This document shows positions 21,448 to 32,803 of a stretch of 64,000 bases of DNA, piece after piece (position 1 is the stretch's first letter; the number at the start of each line of letters is the position of its first letter). The notes beneath the pieces are model-generated. The model did no database searches. It saw only the letters and a list, made by a program, of their open reading frames with translations, and was not told the origin of the DNA. Origin of the DNA: Limonium bicolor (Eukaryota; Streptophyta; Magnoliopsida; Caryophyllales; Plumbaginaceae); contig CM041782.1 in the NCBI GenBank assembly GCA_023374045.1, positions 188,126,925-188,190,924 on the forward strand, written 5' to 3'. A program made the position numbers and the translations under genes.

Positions 21448-22500
21448 GTTTTGATTTCCAAATTGGAGTTCTCTTGCAGTTGGATCAACAGCATAAACAA
21501 ATTATTTTGTTAACTATAAGTGAATGTACTTTTAATAAGTTGAATATGTATTCTGATTCATATGCCCGGCGGTAGAAAACTTACATGTACATTTTTTTCT
21601 AAAAGAATATCCAATTTCCATTAAATTATAGGACTACAATGACGAGCTAAAAGAAGTCCGAACATTAGCCAAGATATAAGAACTACCTTGGTTAAGCAAA
21701 TAATCCGCGCTTGAAGAACATCTAGTGATGCAATTCAAACTGACCAAACAAGGGAAGAGCTTAATGTGCTTAACACGCTTTTGTGACTGACACCTTCTAT
21801 GACCAAAGTAAAGTGGATAAGTTCCTGATAGTGTAACAAAAAAGGTGCTTAAAACCCGTAACCCAACATTGAAAAAACCCAGATCTGCAACTTGACCCGG
21901 AAGTAAACCCTTGATTTATTGCTAAAAACAAACAACATAACAAAATAGTAGAGACAACATGCAAGAGATCCAGAAGCTCTAACTTGGTTCCAAAGCCTCT
22001 AGATCGGTGATGATATGGAGGGATCTGGGATGGGAAAAGATGAACACCGGAAGCCCAAAACCAACAAGTAACATCAAAATCTACACCAGATCTGGACATA
22101 GCAAGTAGGAGAGAGGCTAGCTTTGAGAAAAGTTGATACCATAAACTTATTTCTAGAGGCAAAAAAGAAAAAATGCGAGATGGGACAACACCGGCGACAA
22201 CGAGGTGGAGCTGGACGGAGATAACGGTGGTGAGGAGGACATCACTAGAGGACGGCAAGGGTAATCACTGAGTGAAATTTGGAAGAAGATGAGCTTGTGA
22301 AAGAAAATGGTTATGAAGGTTGTGTGTTGCAGCCAGCCACAACCACAAACAAAAGAAAAGTAGGAAGAGGAAGAGAGAGGAGAGAGCTTTTCTCTCTCCC
22401 CCTCCAAATTGTTGTGTGATGAAATCTTACCTATACATAGATTTAGGTAAAGATATACATTTTGTGGCCAGCTGTTAAAAGTTGCTATCAAAATTAAGTA
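21448..22500 (-). mobile_element. Possible deleted LINE remnant (5' leader plus 3' end)
   Basis: On the minus strand this stretch runs from a CT-rich leader (about 22400) to a short frame ending near 21640. That frame has CSSSADYLLNQGSS, similar to the tail of LINE RNase H domains, and is followed by an A-run (TTTTAGAAAAAAATG, near 21600). The two frames above 110 codons (21797-22258 and 22153-22491) are low complexity without a recognisable domain. It could be an internally deleted LINE. The mirror copy is at 62905-63840. Confidence 0.35.
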
Positions 22501-23438
22501 GAAGAGATGACACTGAAATTGATGGCAGCTGTTAGATTAGCGTTTGAATGCAACATTTGAAAAAATAGAGAGAGAAATGGTAATCAAGAGTGAAATAGAT
22601 GCAAAAGCTATTTTAAAAGATTGAGTTCGCAAACGACCTGGTCCATCTATCTATTGGCTATCATTTAGATGGATAGTGTGTGATTACATGAAAAAAAGTC
22701 TCAGTAAATTAACTTGTTTAATAAAATATAAAGTTCTCTTTTATAAGATTCTCTTAAACAATACTAGTAAGTTACAAAAGGGCTTATTCGAGTCTGATCG
22801 ATGGTTTAATATCAAAAATGTATATATATATATAAAAAAAAGTCTAATGGATGGTCAAGAACATACAAAACTTTCTGTCAGGATTGATTCCGGCGTTAAT
22901 GATATAGAACAAAGTACATACATTTATAATCTTTTAAAACAAAGCGAGCGAACTAGCCGACCAAGAAATATTTGGATTTTTTTTATCAAAAAGTACCAAA
23001 ATATATATACACCAATTATCTATTATCTTTTTCATCTATTTAATTTAAATTTTACTAATATTTTCATCTATTATGGTGTGCGATTTCCCTCCCTTGCGGG
23101 TTTCCTCCCTACATTTTAGGGTTCTAGCCAGCTTTTCAAACTCTTGCCATGCATTGGTCCTTCCACAATGATGTGCCTCTTCATAATCCTCTTCCAACCT
23201 CTTCATTAGCAGATTATGGCACCCATAACACGGTTATAATCTCTATCAGCCACGTTATACGCACTCCTACATGTAAATCATTGCATTTATGACTCTAAAC
23301 ATGCCTACCAGCGCCCTCACATTTTACCTTCCACTTTAAATTCACCGGCTCACATCCTAGATTTTCGGATACCTTTCATCTTCCACACTACCTGCTCTTC
23401 GTCGATACTGCACACAATCCTTCACCTGCTACTTTCTT
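22501..23438. other. AT-rich non-coding stretch before the LINE
   Basis: Frames here (22676-23119) are AT-rich and show no domain. On the minus strand about 23290-23045 has an 85-residue frame, better kept in the right arm (62096-62353), with KRLEEDYEEAHH and WQEFEKLARTLK. It has no recognised family. The solo LTR of the right arm inserts at the position equivalent to about 23430. Confidence 0.45.
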
Positions 23439-23461
23439 TCTTGAAACTTCCCATTCCAACC

Positions 23462-24500
23462 ATGGCTGCGTCAACAACACAAGTTGAAGATATTGCCACA
23501 AAATACGTGACCATGGCGCTCACTACTGTTGAAGAGGGCCACCCTCGATGTTTTAGACGTTGTTGACGCTGAATCTGGAGTTAACTATGCCTACACTCTC
23601 CCGGGCAAGCTCTTTATTGCTCGCTTTGTAGACATCAAGGCGATGAAAAGGTCTCTCTCAAAAAATCTGGAAGGTTAAAATGATCTCAAGGTTCATAATC
23701 TTGGCTCTAATATTTTCTGTTCGAGTTCCCAGATAATGGAAAACTGTTTGATGCTTTGGGTCGGGGACCCTAGACTTTCGATGGCGTTTGTGGTTTGGCT
23801 GAGATTGAAAGATCGAGCCCCAAAGGACCACGTTTTTATTTGCTCCGTTCTGGGTAAGGGTACATGACGTGCCACTAAGGTTCTTGAACCCGTGCTGCCA
23901 AGAGAGTAGGGATAAGATAGGGTGATTTATGGAATATATGAGTGTCGATAAATGATTGTAGGTTATTTCTCATAATTAAGGTGTTTATGATGTTAGGAAA
24001 CCTTGCTATGTTTTGTTACATTTCCATTGCTGGGAAGCCCTCTATTCTGCGTCTATCATATGAACAGCTGCCAAATTTATGCTTTCTGTGTGGCCACTTT
24101 GATCAATGTAGGATGCCCTGTGAAAATTGATGTTGCGCAGGTTGAGTTTCCTTACGGTTTGTGGATGAAGTCAAGCACTTTTGGTTATGGTAGATTATGA
24201 TTGAATACTCTAGCTTCTGCTTACTTTGACATGCGATTGCCACTGGTGCATGCTCCGCAACCACCAAGTGAGCATTCTTCGGACGGGCTATGGAGGGAGT
24301 GGAACAGAGCAAAGTTGTTGCCAGGTCAATGAGAGAGGTTGAGGAAGAGAGATTATTGCTTCACCGACCAATTCGACCAATCGTAAACAAAATAGGAGAA
24401 GGTTGTGGTGCAATTACCGTGCATGATCAAGATTCCGATGATGTCTTTGAGCCTGTGAAGCGGGGAAAGAGCTGTGAATCGGGTGATCCACCATAGGCGA
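23462..24500 (+). pseudogene. LINE ORF1 (DUF4283 and CCHC zinc knuckle)
   Basis: The ATG at 23462 starts MAASTTQVEDIATKY, followed by LFIARFVDIKAMKRSL and, in shifted frames, EFPDNGKLFDALGR-like sequence and the block before the knuckle, LPNLCFLCGHFD (about 24070-24110). This is the RNA-binding ORF1 of plant L1 elements. The left copy has lost bases in the knuckle, so it reads CFLCGHFDQ then departs. The right copy keeps CFLCGHFDHMMKDC complete. Several single-base deletions relative to the right copy break the frame. Confidence 0.75.
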
Positions 24501-24529
24501 CTCGGGGCTACCTCTAGTTCCCTAGAATA

Positions 24530-25345
24530 TATCACTTTTGGTGGTAGAGAATTGTCGTGGGTTGGGTGCTTCCATGGTGGTCACTGGGTTTAGGTGTAGT
24601 AAAATCTAAAGCACCAACTTTTGTGTTTTTAAGGGAAACCAAATTGTCTGTTTTTGAGATGCGCTCTGTTGCATCTAGGTTTAGTGGTTACAACTTAGTG
24701 GTGGGGGATAGTGAAGGTAGGGGTGGGGAGGTTTTGTTTTGGAAATACTCGTTTAGTGTTTGTTGTCTAGCTTTTCGGCTCACCATGTTGATGTATTAGT
24801 TACTAATCCAGGGGGTGCAATGAAGAATGACGGGGGTGTACGGTGGTAATGTACTGAAAAATGGAAAACATGGATATTACTTCGTTTTCTTGCTGTGCAG
24901 TGGACGGATCCTTGGTTAGTTGGAGGTTGATCTAAATGAGATCCTTCATTCTGTACAACATTGTGGTCGTGGCTTTCGACCACAATAGATATCAATGCTT
25001 TTCAATCTTGCCTCTTTGATTGTTCTTTAATGGATCTAGGATACGCAGGAGTTGTTTCACTTACACCGATCGAGTAGCAGGAAGTTCAAATGTTAAATGT
25101 CGTCTGTGGACTTTTGTTGCTAATGATCTTTGGTTACAATTTAATCTAAATGCATAAAACTTTCATCTGCGGTGGGGCCAATCTAATCACAAGCCATTAA
25201 GCTTTTGTTACAACCCTCCACTCGGCGTGGCATTAAAACCTTTCAGCTTTGAGAGTTGCGGGCAACTGATCCGAATGCACAAATCTGGTGCAATCATTGT
25301 CGGCAACCTATAGTGATCGAAGGAGATACAACAACAAGATTTTAG
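24530..25345 (+). pseudogene. LINE ORF2 endonuclease domain
   Basis: Plus-strand frames show VENCRGLGAS, APTFVFLRETKLS and SGYNLVVGDSEGRGGEVLFW, the start of an APE-type endonuclease, which nicks target DNA to prime reverse transcription. Further on, DLGYAG-like and FTYT-like residues sit around 25040-25070 in another frame. Frame is broken by stops near 24795 and 24860. Confidence 0.7.
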
Positions 25346-25719
25346 TGTGTGGCCAGGCACTTAGGAAATAGGGTGCCAAGAAAGTTTAGGTTGAAAAAAG
25401 GACCCTACGGGAAGCCCAAATTGACTTGGACCATATTGCTCAACAGCCGCCGACAAAACAGAATTTGGCCAAGTGGAAGTCATGCTCTACAACAACTGAT
25501 ACTTAATGAGGAAACTAGGCTGCAGCAACGCTCTCGTCAATCTTGGGTGATGGCAGGTGATAGGAATTCTCGGTATTTTTACAACAGATTTAAGTCAAGA
25601 GCACGAAAAGATGCTATTTACAGTTTGTTATCGCCTTCTTTGCCTCCTGCTACAACCTGGACCAGCATTGAATCTATAGCTCGATATTATTTTCAGACTC
25701 TTTTCACTAGCACATGCCC

Positions 25720-26725
25720 TTAACCCGACATGCACCTTTTAGCATGTAATGAAAACAGAGTTCCATCACACATGTTTGATCAGATGGTGGCCCTTTCACC
25801 CGCGAAGAGGTTATTGCAGCATATAAGCAAATGAACCCCTCTAAAGCCCCAGGTCCAGATGGTATTAATGGGGGTTTTCTTCGCACGTTTTGGCCTACAA
25901 TCAGTGAGGACATATTGCGTTGATTCCTAAGGTAAAGGGTGCTTCTTCAATAATGGATTACCGGCCGATCTCTTTATACAATACAATTTATAGGGTAATT
26001 TTGAAATTTTTGGTAAACTGGGTACAGTCTATTATGCCTTATGTTATCTCCGAAATCAAGGTGCGTTTGTAAAGGAAAGGCTCATTTCAGACCAGATTTC
26101 AATTATGCATGAAATACTACACCACATGAGATTGTCCAAGGCACAAGTCAGAGGTCATTTTGCTTATAAAGTGGATATGTCAAAGGCTTTTGACAGGGTT
26201 GAGTGGTTTTTTGTCTTGGATGTCTTGCATCATATAGGCTTCCACCCCTTATGGATCAAAGCACTTCAGAAGTGTATTATAACAATTTCTATGGTTATGC
26301 TTATTAATGGTTATCCAGGGACTACTTTCCATCCACAATAGGGTCTCCGTCAGGGTGACCAGCTGTATCCTTTCCTTTTTATTTGTTGTATGGAAGTTCT
26401 CACCTCAACCTTGTAGCTTACATCAAACGTCGGCATGTACTCAGGGTTTGCTCTTCGGGGTCTTGCTTCTCCAGTTACCAATTTGCTTTTTGCAAATGAA
26501 GGTGTGTTGTTTGGTGCCTCTACGATTCCTAATGCTCAGGCTCTAGCAAATATTCTAGAAGAGTTTAAACTTCTGGGTAAAGTATAAACAATGAAAAGTC
26601 GGCAATTATGTTCTCAACAAATCTATCTACTCCTCTTCACACTGATATTGCTGCGGGTCTGGGTGTAAGGCCTGTGAATGATACTGGTATGTTCTTGGGC
26701 TTCCCCATTAAGGTGGGATGAAATA
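25720..26725 (+). pseudogene. LINE ORF2 reverse transcriptase
   Basis: Segments include YRPISLYNTIYRVILKFL (about 25965-26015), QGAFVKERLISDQI, HFAYKVDMSKAFDRVEW (about 26155-26205) and LRQGDQLYPFLF after a stop near 26340. The catalytic motif, normally F/YADD, reads FANE (about 26488-26500), so the enzyme would be dead even without frameshifts. The right copy has the same change. Confidence 0.8.
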
Positions 26726-27478
26726 GGAATTCAATTTTCACTTATATCAAAGATAAAGTGGCACAACGCCTTCATAGCTGGTCTTACCAGGTTTCCTAGG
26801 CTAGACGATTAAGTTTGATCGAGGCCATCCTACAAGCTATCCCAACGTATGGTATGTCCCTAATAGCTCTACCTTAGACATTGCTTAAATCAATAAAAGG
26901 AATGATCGCAAGGTTTTGGTGGGGTGGCTCTTTTGAAAAATCATCCATTCATTGGATCAACTGGCGAACAATGTGTTAGGACTTAGCTTCTGGTCGTCTC
27001 GGTTTTCCAGACTTGCGGTAGTTTTAATCAGCTACTTGGAAAACAGCTTTGGCGTATTCTTGTCAAACTTGATTCTTTACTTTCCAGGTTTTATGTGGCT
27101 CGTTATTTACTAGGCACAACTCTTATGCATGCTAAGCCGAAAGCCAATTCAAGCCCTATTTGGAAAGCTCTACTTAGTGTAAAGGATCTCATTGATTTTG
27201 GAGGTAGCAAGCAAATCAATAATGGACAGAATACAAACATATATGATCGTTCGATTTTGTCCAAGCAAGGGGGCAGGCCACACTTGTGGCCTATCCCTAG
27301 CCATCTACAGCAAGGGCTAGTCTTACAATTGCTAATCTCTCTAAGATCTTGGAATCTAGCTTTATCGCAAAAGACCTTTCATCTTGATGATGTAGAACAC
27401 ATATTGCAATATTAATTTCCTCATAACATTGATGGTTCTGACTCATGGATTTGAGGCTATAGTTCCTCAAGTGAGTAC

Positions 27479-27870
27479 ATGGTAAAATCAGTGTACAAAG
27501 CGGCTGTTCATTTATCTATGGCCTCAGAACCCACATCTTCAACAACAACTTCACCACCACTAGGTATTGCAGCTAGATGGCTGTGGAAATGTGAGTTGCC
27601 TCCCCGTGTCCGTTTATTTGGATGGAAGCTTTGTGTTGTGATTCCTTGCATGGATATGCTTAGACAACGTCTGCATCAGCCTGTTGTTTCGCCGTGTTAC
27701 AACTATGGAGATCCAGATACCTTACCACATGTCTTTTACCATTGTCCGCATCTACCACCCTATTGGGGTCGTCTATTGGTGCCCCACCCCCTTTTTTGCA
27801 AACCAATGCTCAGTTTGTTGACTGGTATGTTTCTGAAGGCATTAGAAACCCTATCAAGTACATAACAGCT
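27479..27870 (+). pseudogene. LINE ORF2 zf-RVT region
   Basis: A 128-residue frame with RWLWKCELPPRVRLFGWKL (about residue 33) and a Cys/His-rich segment CYNYGDPDTLPHVFYHCPH. This is the zf-RVT domain found after reverse transcriptase in plant LINEs. The right copy reads CYNCGDP, the more usual form. Confidence 0.75.
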
Positions 27871-27981
27871 CTTACTTTTCTACTTTGAAGGTTATGGTTT
27901 GCCCGCTGTTAAGTTCACCATGACAGAGCGAAGAGTTTTGAGTGGGCCTGGTTCCAAGCTGAAATTTTTTATAACCTTAGT

Positions 27982-28499
27982 TTGTTAAGCACCAATGCTT
28001 CTTCTTTTGCGGCCCTATCTTTGCACCGTGCAACTAATGGAATCTGGATGGATATTCATGTGAACGCTAGTCTGGACCAGCATTGTCGTTATGGTTTAGT
28101 GTTTGTGGCGATGGTGGAAGGAAAGATTTGCTATGTGGGAGTCAGTGGAGGGATTGGAAATTTTGAGCCACCGCAGGTAGAAGCCATGGCTCTTACTTTC
28201 GGTCTACAGCCGCAAAAGACTTTGGGCACACAAAAATTAGGGTAATATCGGACTGCAAGGGCCTAATTGACTACATCTCTAATAGCCGCGTATTAGCACT
28301 AGATAACACGTCAAAGGATATAGTTCATCAAATGTTGTTAGCCTTACCTCCTGTGACTGATATAAAATGGTTTCATGTACTACGTGATGACAATCTATTA
28401 ACTCATAACCTAGCAAACTATGCTAGAAAAACTCAACTCCCTATGAGTTGTTGGAAGTTGAATGACTATCCTGACTATGTAATCACACTTTGTTCTTAA
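27982..28499 (+). pseudogene. LINE ORF2 C-terminal RNase H (RVT_3 type)
   Basis: Residues WMDIHVNASLDQHCRYG, IGNFEPPQVEAMALTFGLQ and, one frame away, VISDCKGLIDYISNSRVLA. It continues to a stop at 28497-28499 after DYPDYVITLCS. The motif order matches plant RVT_3 RNase H domains. The first catalytic Asp of typical members appears as the D in MDIHVNAS. Confidence 0.72.
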
Positions 28500-28515
28500 T
28501 ATCATGCTTATTTAA

Positions 28516-30340
28516 AAAAAATGTACACTTATAATTTTGATCCCTTCACACCACCTCTACTCATAAGAAAAGTGAGCCATGTTTTTATTTTATTAAGAAC
28601 AAATACCTTGGCATTCTTTTTTGAAATCATACTTTATTACCTTCATTCGTTCTTATAACAGATTGTTCAAAAAAGAATAATCCGGTTTACAAGCGGTAAT
28701 CAATTTAGGAGGTATATACTTAGGAACCAATATGTTGCATTGGAAACGTCTAACCAAACATGGTCTAGGTGGATATATACAAAATAGTTATAACAAAACA
28801 ACCATGATTTTATAAAAACAAGTTTATTTAAACAGTTTATTTTTTTCTTTATATGATAGATATAACAACTATTATGTCAATATTTTACTTTTATCTCATA
28901 CAATTTTTTCAATTTCAACTAACTTAATCAGGTGTCAACTATTAAAAGAAACCTATATCGTTGGTGATATCATTCTCTTTATTCTGAAGAGGCGATTTAG
29001 GGCTTTAGGCTCTGTTCGGCATGACTATTTTGGCAGTATGTCTGCAGCATATATGGGTAGGTATTTTGTGTTGGTATATTTGCAGCATATTTGTTGGCAG
29101 TTTTGTGCTAGCATATTTGTAACTGTTTTGAAAACTGTTGTTTGGCAATGCAACATATTTGCAGCATAAGTTAGCTAAGTTAGGTATGTACAGTGGTACA
29201 ATTATAAATATTATATACACTATGTAACTATATTTTGTTAATAAAAATAAAAGGAAAAATTCACAAGCAATATATAAGAAAGCAAAGAAAATAAAATAAT
29301 TTATATAACCAATAATCAATTTTATTATTTAAGTACAAATTGTAACTTGTAAAAATATATTGTTATTTTTTATCATTTATAATTCTTATAAATATAAAAT
29401 CATAGTGATAAGAGAACAAGAGTTTCAAATTTAATGATAATGTTGTGTGAATTTATTTAGTTAAAATTTAACTTTTAATAACATATTATATTTTTTAAAC
29501 TTTGTATGTTAATAAATTTATATATATTAATATTTTTGTATACCGACGATCAAATAAAAAGTCACTCATTGATTATTAATGCACTTCGATTTTGTATCTT
29601 AGTATTTCAATAATATAAACATAATGTAATTTAGGTAAATTATCAAATTAAAGAAAACATAAACTATACAACAACTTCAAGTATGTTTTAATGTTTACCT
29701 TTACATCAACATTTGTACAATCAACTATACAACACGTGACTGTAATCCTAATAACCCAACTGTGTCGTTATTTTCGATAAGCACAGCTCCGCCAGTGTTG
29801 ATCGCTTCTGTCCGATTGCCTCTAGGCCGCCCATAGTCGTTCGTCCTTTGCTCGATCATCACAAGGCATCTAGGCCAAACTAAGGTGTTTTTTGGGTGTA
29901 CAGCTCATAGTATATTTTCCTCATCACTGGTTGTGGGTTTTCCAGTATGATTCAACTCAGAGTAAGTTTGGCCTCATCACTGCTGAGTGGATCAATGTAG
30001 CCTCACAGTGACCACTATGAAGTATGGTTATGCTTAAACTGTAACTAGCGCTGCTTCCTCAACCACTTTACCCTATTGTGTATATTCTGCTCTTATCCTT
30101 GAATTTATAATCGGGCCGAGATTAGGGTAGATTGTAGAGAAGGCGGCCGTTACACGTTTGTAGTTTACTAACTATCACAAACGGAAGGGAGTCGTACACT
30201 AATCCCCAATTAAATGGGTAATTTGTTTGTAAACTCAACAAGGGACATTCAGTTCCTAGTGAAACAAGAAAACAAGTAACTTAATCATATCTAGATCGGT
30301 AAAACTAGTATAGCAATCGAGTCCACAATGTCAGGTCAGT
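28516..30340. other. AT-rich intergenic stretch between LINE and Tekay element
   Basis: No convincing gene. The minus-strand frame 29005-29319 is hydrophobic and AT-driven. A tract at about 29010-29180 repeats GCAGCATAT(T)TG several times and starts near TTTAGGCTCTGTTCGGCAT, which resembles the end of a small DNA transposon (hAT-like MITE). No matching second terminus was found. The right arm has the same stretch at 51548-53396. Confidence 0.45.
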
Positions 30341-30505
30341 TCATTGAACAATCAGAATGTCAAGAAGACATTTTACAAGATAAATAACCAAATAATCAGA
30401 AGCCATTTGAAAATCCCGCGGCAATGCAATTCTGCCCAATCCAAAGGGACCACACATTCTAGCAACAGTTCTAATTTCATCTGCCCAAATCCAACAGAGC
30501 ATCAT
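30341..30505 (-). pseudogene. Exon-like coding fragment beside the Tekay insertion (unrecognised)
   Basis: On the minus strand, the segment next to the Tekay LTR reads WADEIRTVARMCGPFG, IALPRDFQMASDYLVIYLV and LLDILIVQ, then stop. Its regular amino-acid composition suggests real coding origin. I do not recognise the family. The upstream part is replaced by Tekay LTR sequence at 30506, so if it is an exon it was cut by that insertion. The right arm repeats it at 51386-51547 on the plus strand. Confidence 0.3.
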
Positions 30506-32690
30506 TGTTATAACCCAAAGTTTATTGCATTTTATTTCGTCACAAGTGGCCTTATGTGGTTGTATTCTGGATTCAGGACATGGCAATCTTTCTTAGTAAA
30601 GACAAGGGCGAGGCGGTCTTTCTTCTTTGTGATTTTTGGTAAGGGATTATTAATTAAATTGGGTTATATTAATAATTCCCTAATCACTATTCTAATCACG
30701 CTTCCACTACTCTTCTCCCGATCAGTTTTGAAAACCGTCGAGACGCTCCTCCTTCCTTGCTCTCTTTCTCTCTCTCAAGAATACGTTCATCAAGCGCTCA
30801 AGTCCTGCAAGTGTGGTTCTGAATCCGAGTTCTATTGGTGGATTCTGCGTTACTTCGTCTTCTTCATTGCGATCAGGTTTGCGAATTGTATATGGTTAAC
30901 ACAATTCAGTTTGGGGTTTAGGTTTTGGAATTTTCCTCTTTCTAATTCTTGCCTCTGCAATCCGATTGCCAGAATCTTCAATCCTCTGCGTCTGGGTTCG
31001 TTCTTCCGGTTGGTCTGCTTGCTGTCGGATTCAGGTGAGGGATTTGTCTCCGTTTCCGTTTCAGAATTGGTAGTGTAAACAGTTTCTGATTGAGGGTTGC
31101 TTCTGCGTGTTTTCAAGGTTCAGTGGTTGTGTAATTGCATTTTGGGGCTGCGTGCTGCTGTGTGCGTTGGGTCGATCGCTGTTCGGATTCGAGGAGACTT
31201 CTCTGCTGTAACTGAGGTAGGTGGCTTATGGATTCGGCTAGTGTGTTCAGCCTTGGGGCGTTTCGAATTCTGGTTTCTAGTGTGTGAACTACCTCTGCGA
31301 TGTGTTTGTGAATCAGTCCGTTTGCGTTGTTTGAATAACTACAAACCCCCAAGGTTGTTTTAATGCTCTACTTCTGTTTTGTTGTGTTAAACCCTCTGTG
31401 TTGCTGCAAATTCGTTTCTGGAAACTGCACATTTTGGTGTGTCCGAACGTCTGTCCGAGCTTTGACGTTCGGACATACCCTGTTGCGCTTTTAATTTTCT
31501 GAAGTTTTTGCTGTGTCCGAACTTCCGTCCGAGCTTTGAAGTTCGGACACAGCCTTCTGTATTCTCTGATTTTGCCTCGACTTGTGTCCGAACATGGATG
31601 TCCGGACACAAGTTCGGACTTTACGCGTGTTTGATTTCCGAAGAACGTCCGAACATCTGTCCGAGCTTTGATGTTCGGACACCTCTGTCTCTACTACTGT
31701 TTAAAGGTTCGACCTGTGTCCGAACTTCGTAGTTCGGACACATGTTCGGACATCTGTCTGTTTTCGACTTCTGAGTCTCGACTTGTGTCCGAACATTGAT
31801 GTTCGGACACAAGTTCGGACATGGTACTGTTTTGACCATAACTTGCTCGTTTGAGCACTGTTTTGACTTCCGTTTGCGGGGTTGGATTCCCCTTCTGATT
31901 TCCAAGCCATCTATGTGCTTTCTGGTGCCTTTGGTGTACATTTGCTTATCTGTATTTAAGCTTCTGTTTTGGGACCTAGTTATCTCTGTGTCTGAGCCTT
32001 TGGATGGCTGGTTTCGCTGTCTCGTAGCGCGCTATGTAGGATCCTTCTATTCACGGGTGATGTTCCTCATTCTGTTCACGGGCGTTTTCACCTGTTCTGT
32101 TTACGAGTGAGGTTTCCTCGTTCTGTTCACGAGCTTGTTGCTTTTCTGTCTGTATGCTGTGATCAACTAGTGTCCCGCTCTGTTTTCTGATTCTGACTCT
32201 GTTTAGTCCTTTGCTGTATGGACTTCTGTTTCTGTTTTTGGGCATGCTTATGGATTCCTTTGATTCCTTATGATTTGATAATGTTTCTGTAAAATGTTTT
32301 GAGCATGATGGTTGATGAAGTTTGTCATCTACTGGGCATAGTTGTGTGCTCATTCCCCTACTTTATCTAACATTGCAGATTGATCAGCGAGGATCACTTT
32401 GCTCAGCTCTGGAGTTTAGTTTATTTGTTATTTCGTTCTTGGAGACTTTGTATTTGAATTTGAGCCTTTGGGCCTCTTCAGTTAGCTCTTGCTTTTGATA
32501 TTCGTTTTGGTGGGTTCTGTTATTACTTTGGGATGTTACGATATCATTTTGGTTTATACTTTATTCAAGTATTCGTTTGGGCCTTATTTGATTATCTGTT
32601 TAAGTCTGTTTATTGAAGCCTTGCGTTATTATGTAATAATACGCGGCGTGTAATACCCTAACTCCTAGGCCAGTGTTTGGGGGTGTTATA
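30506..32690 (+). repeat. Tekay 5' LTR (2,185 bp)
   Basis: It starts TGTTATAACCC and ends GGGTGTTATA, followed by TTTAG and the primer binding site. The termini are TG...TA rather than the usual TG...CA. Chance frames of up to 244 codons in it show no domain. It carries a hairpin array at 31438-31830 and then GCTCGTTTGAGC and CTTCCGTTTGCGGGG, shared with the solo LTR of another family. Confidence 0.88.
31438..31830. repeat. GTCCGAAC hairpin array in Tekay LTR
   Basis: Six facing pairs. Perfect 11-bp stems include GTCCGAACGTC (31441)/GACGTTCGGAC (31464), GTCCGAACTTC (31515)/GAAGTTCGGAC (31538) and GTCCGAACATC (31647)/GATGTTCGGAC (31670). Loops are similar (TGTCCGAGCTTT-like). The stem base that varies is matched on the opposite arm each time. 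Confidence 0.92.
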
Positions 32691-32695
32691 TTTAG

Positions 32696-32707
32696 TGGTA
32701 TCAGAGC
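32696..32707 (+). other. Tekay primer binding site
   Basis: TGGTATCAGAGC, complementary to initiator Met tRNA, five bases after the LTR end. Confidence 0.93.
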
Positions 32708-32803
32708 TCTGGGTTCTAATCTGCTGGGATTTTAAGTTAGCCAGTCAGTCAGAAACGTCAGTGATAGTGTCTGAGTTTAACTGCTTGCTGTTGGACTTTC
32801 AGA

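Larger units (their letters stand above)
23439..28515 (+). mobile_element. L1-type LINE (left copy), degenerate
   Basis: Two open reading regions in the order of plant L1 elements. ORF1 has a DUF4283-like domain and a CCHC knuckle. ORF2 has an endonuclease, reverse transcriptase, zf-RVT and a C-terminal RNase H. After the ORF2 stop at 28499 there is a short A-run (about 28513). The many stops and frameshifts make it inactive. It lies entirely inside the inverted repeat; the right-hand copy is at 53397-58505. Confidence 0.88.

Noticed and set aside
30344..31078. 244-codon frame in the Tekay LTR
   Set aside because: It lies within the LTR, is repeated in the 3' LTR and right arm with the LTR, and has no protein domain. 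Chance frame.
31313..32110. Frames with repeated CVRTS or GHKFG peptides in LTRs
   Set aside because: They are translations of the GTCCGAAC hairpin array in various frames; the peptide repeats follow from the DNA repeats.
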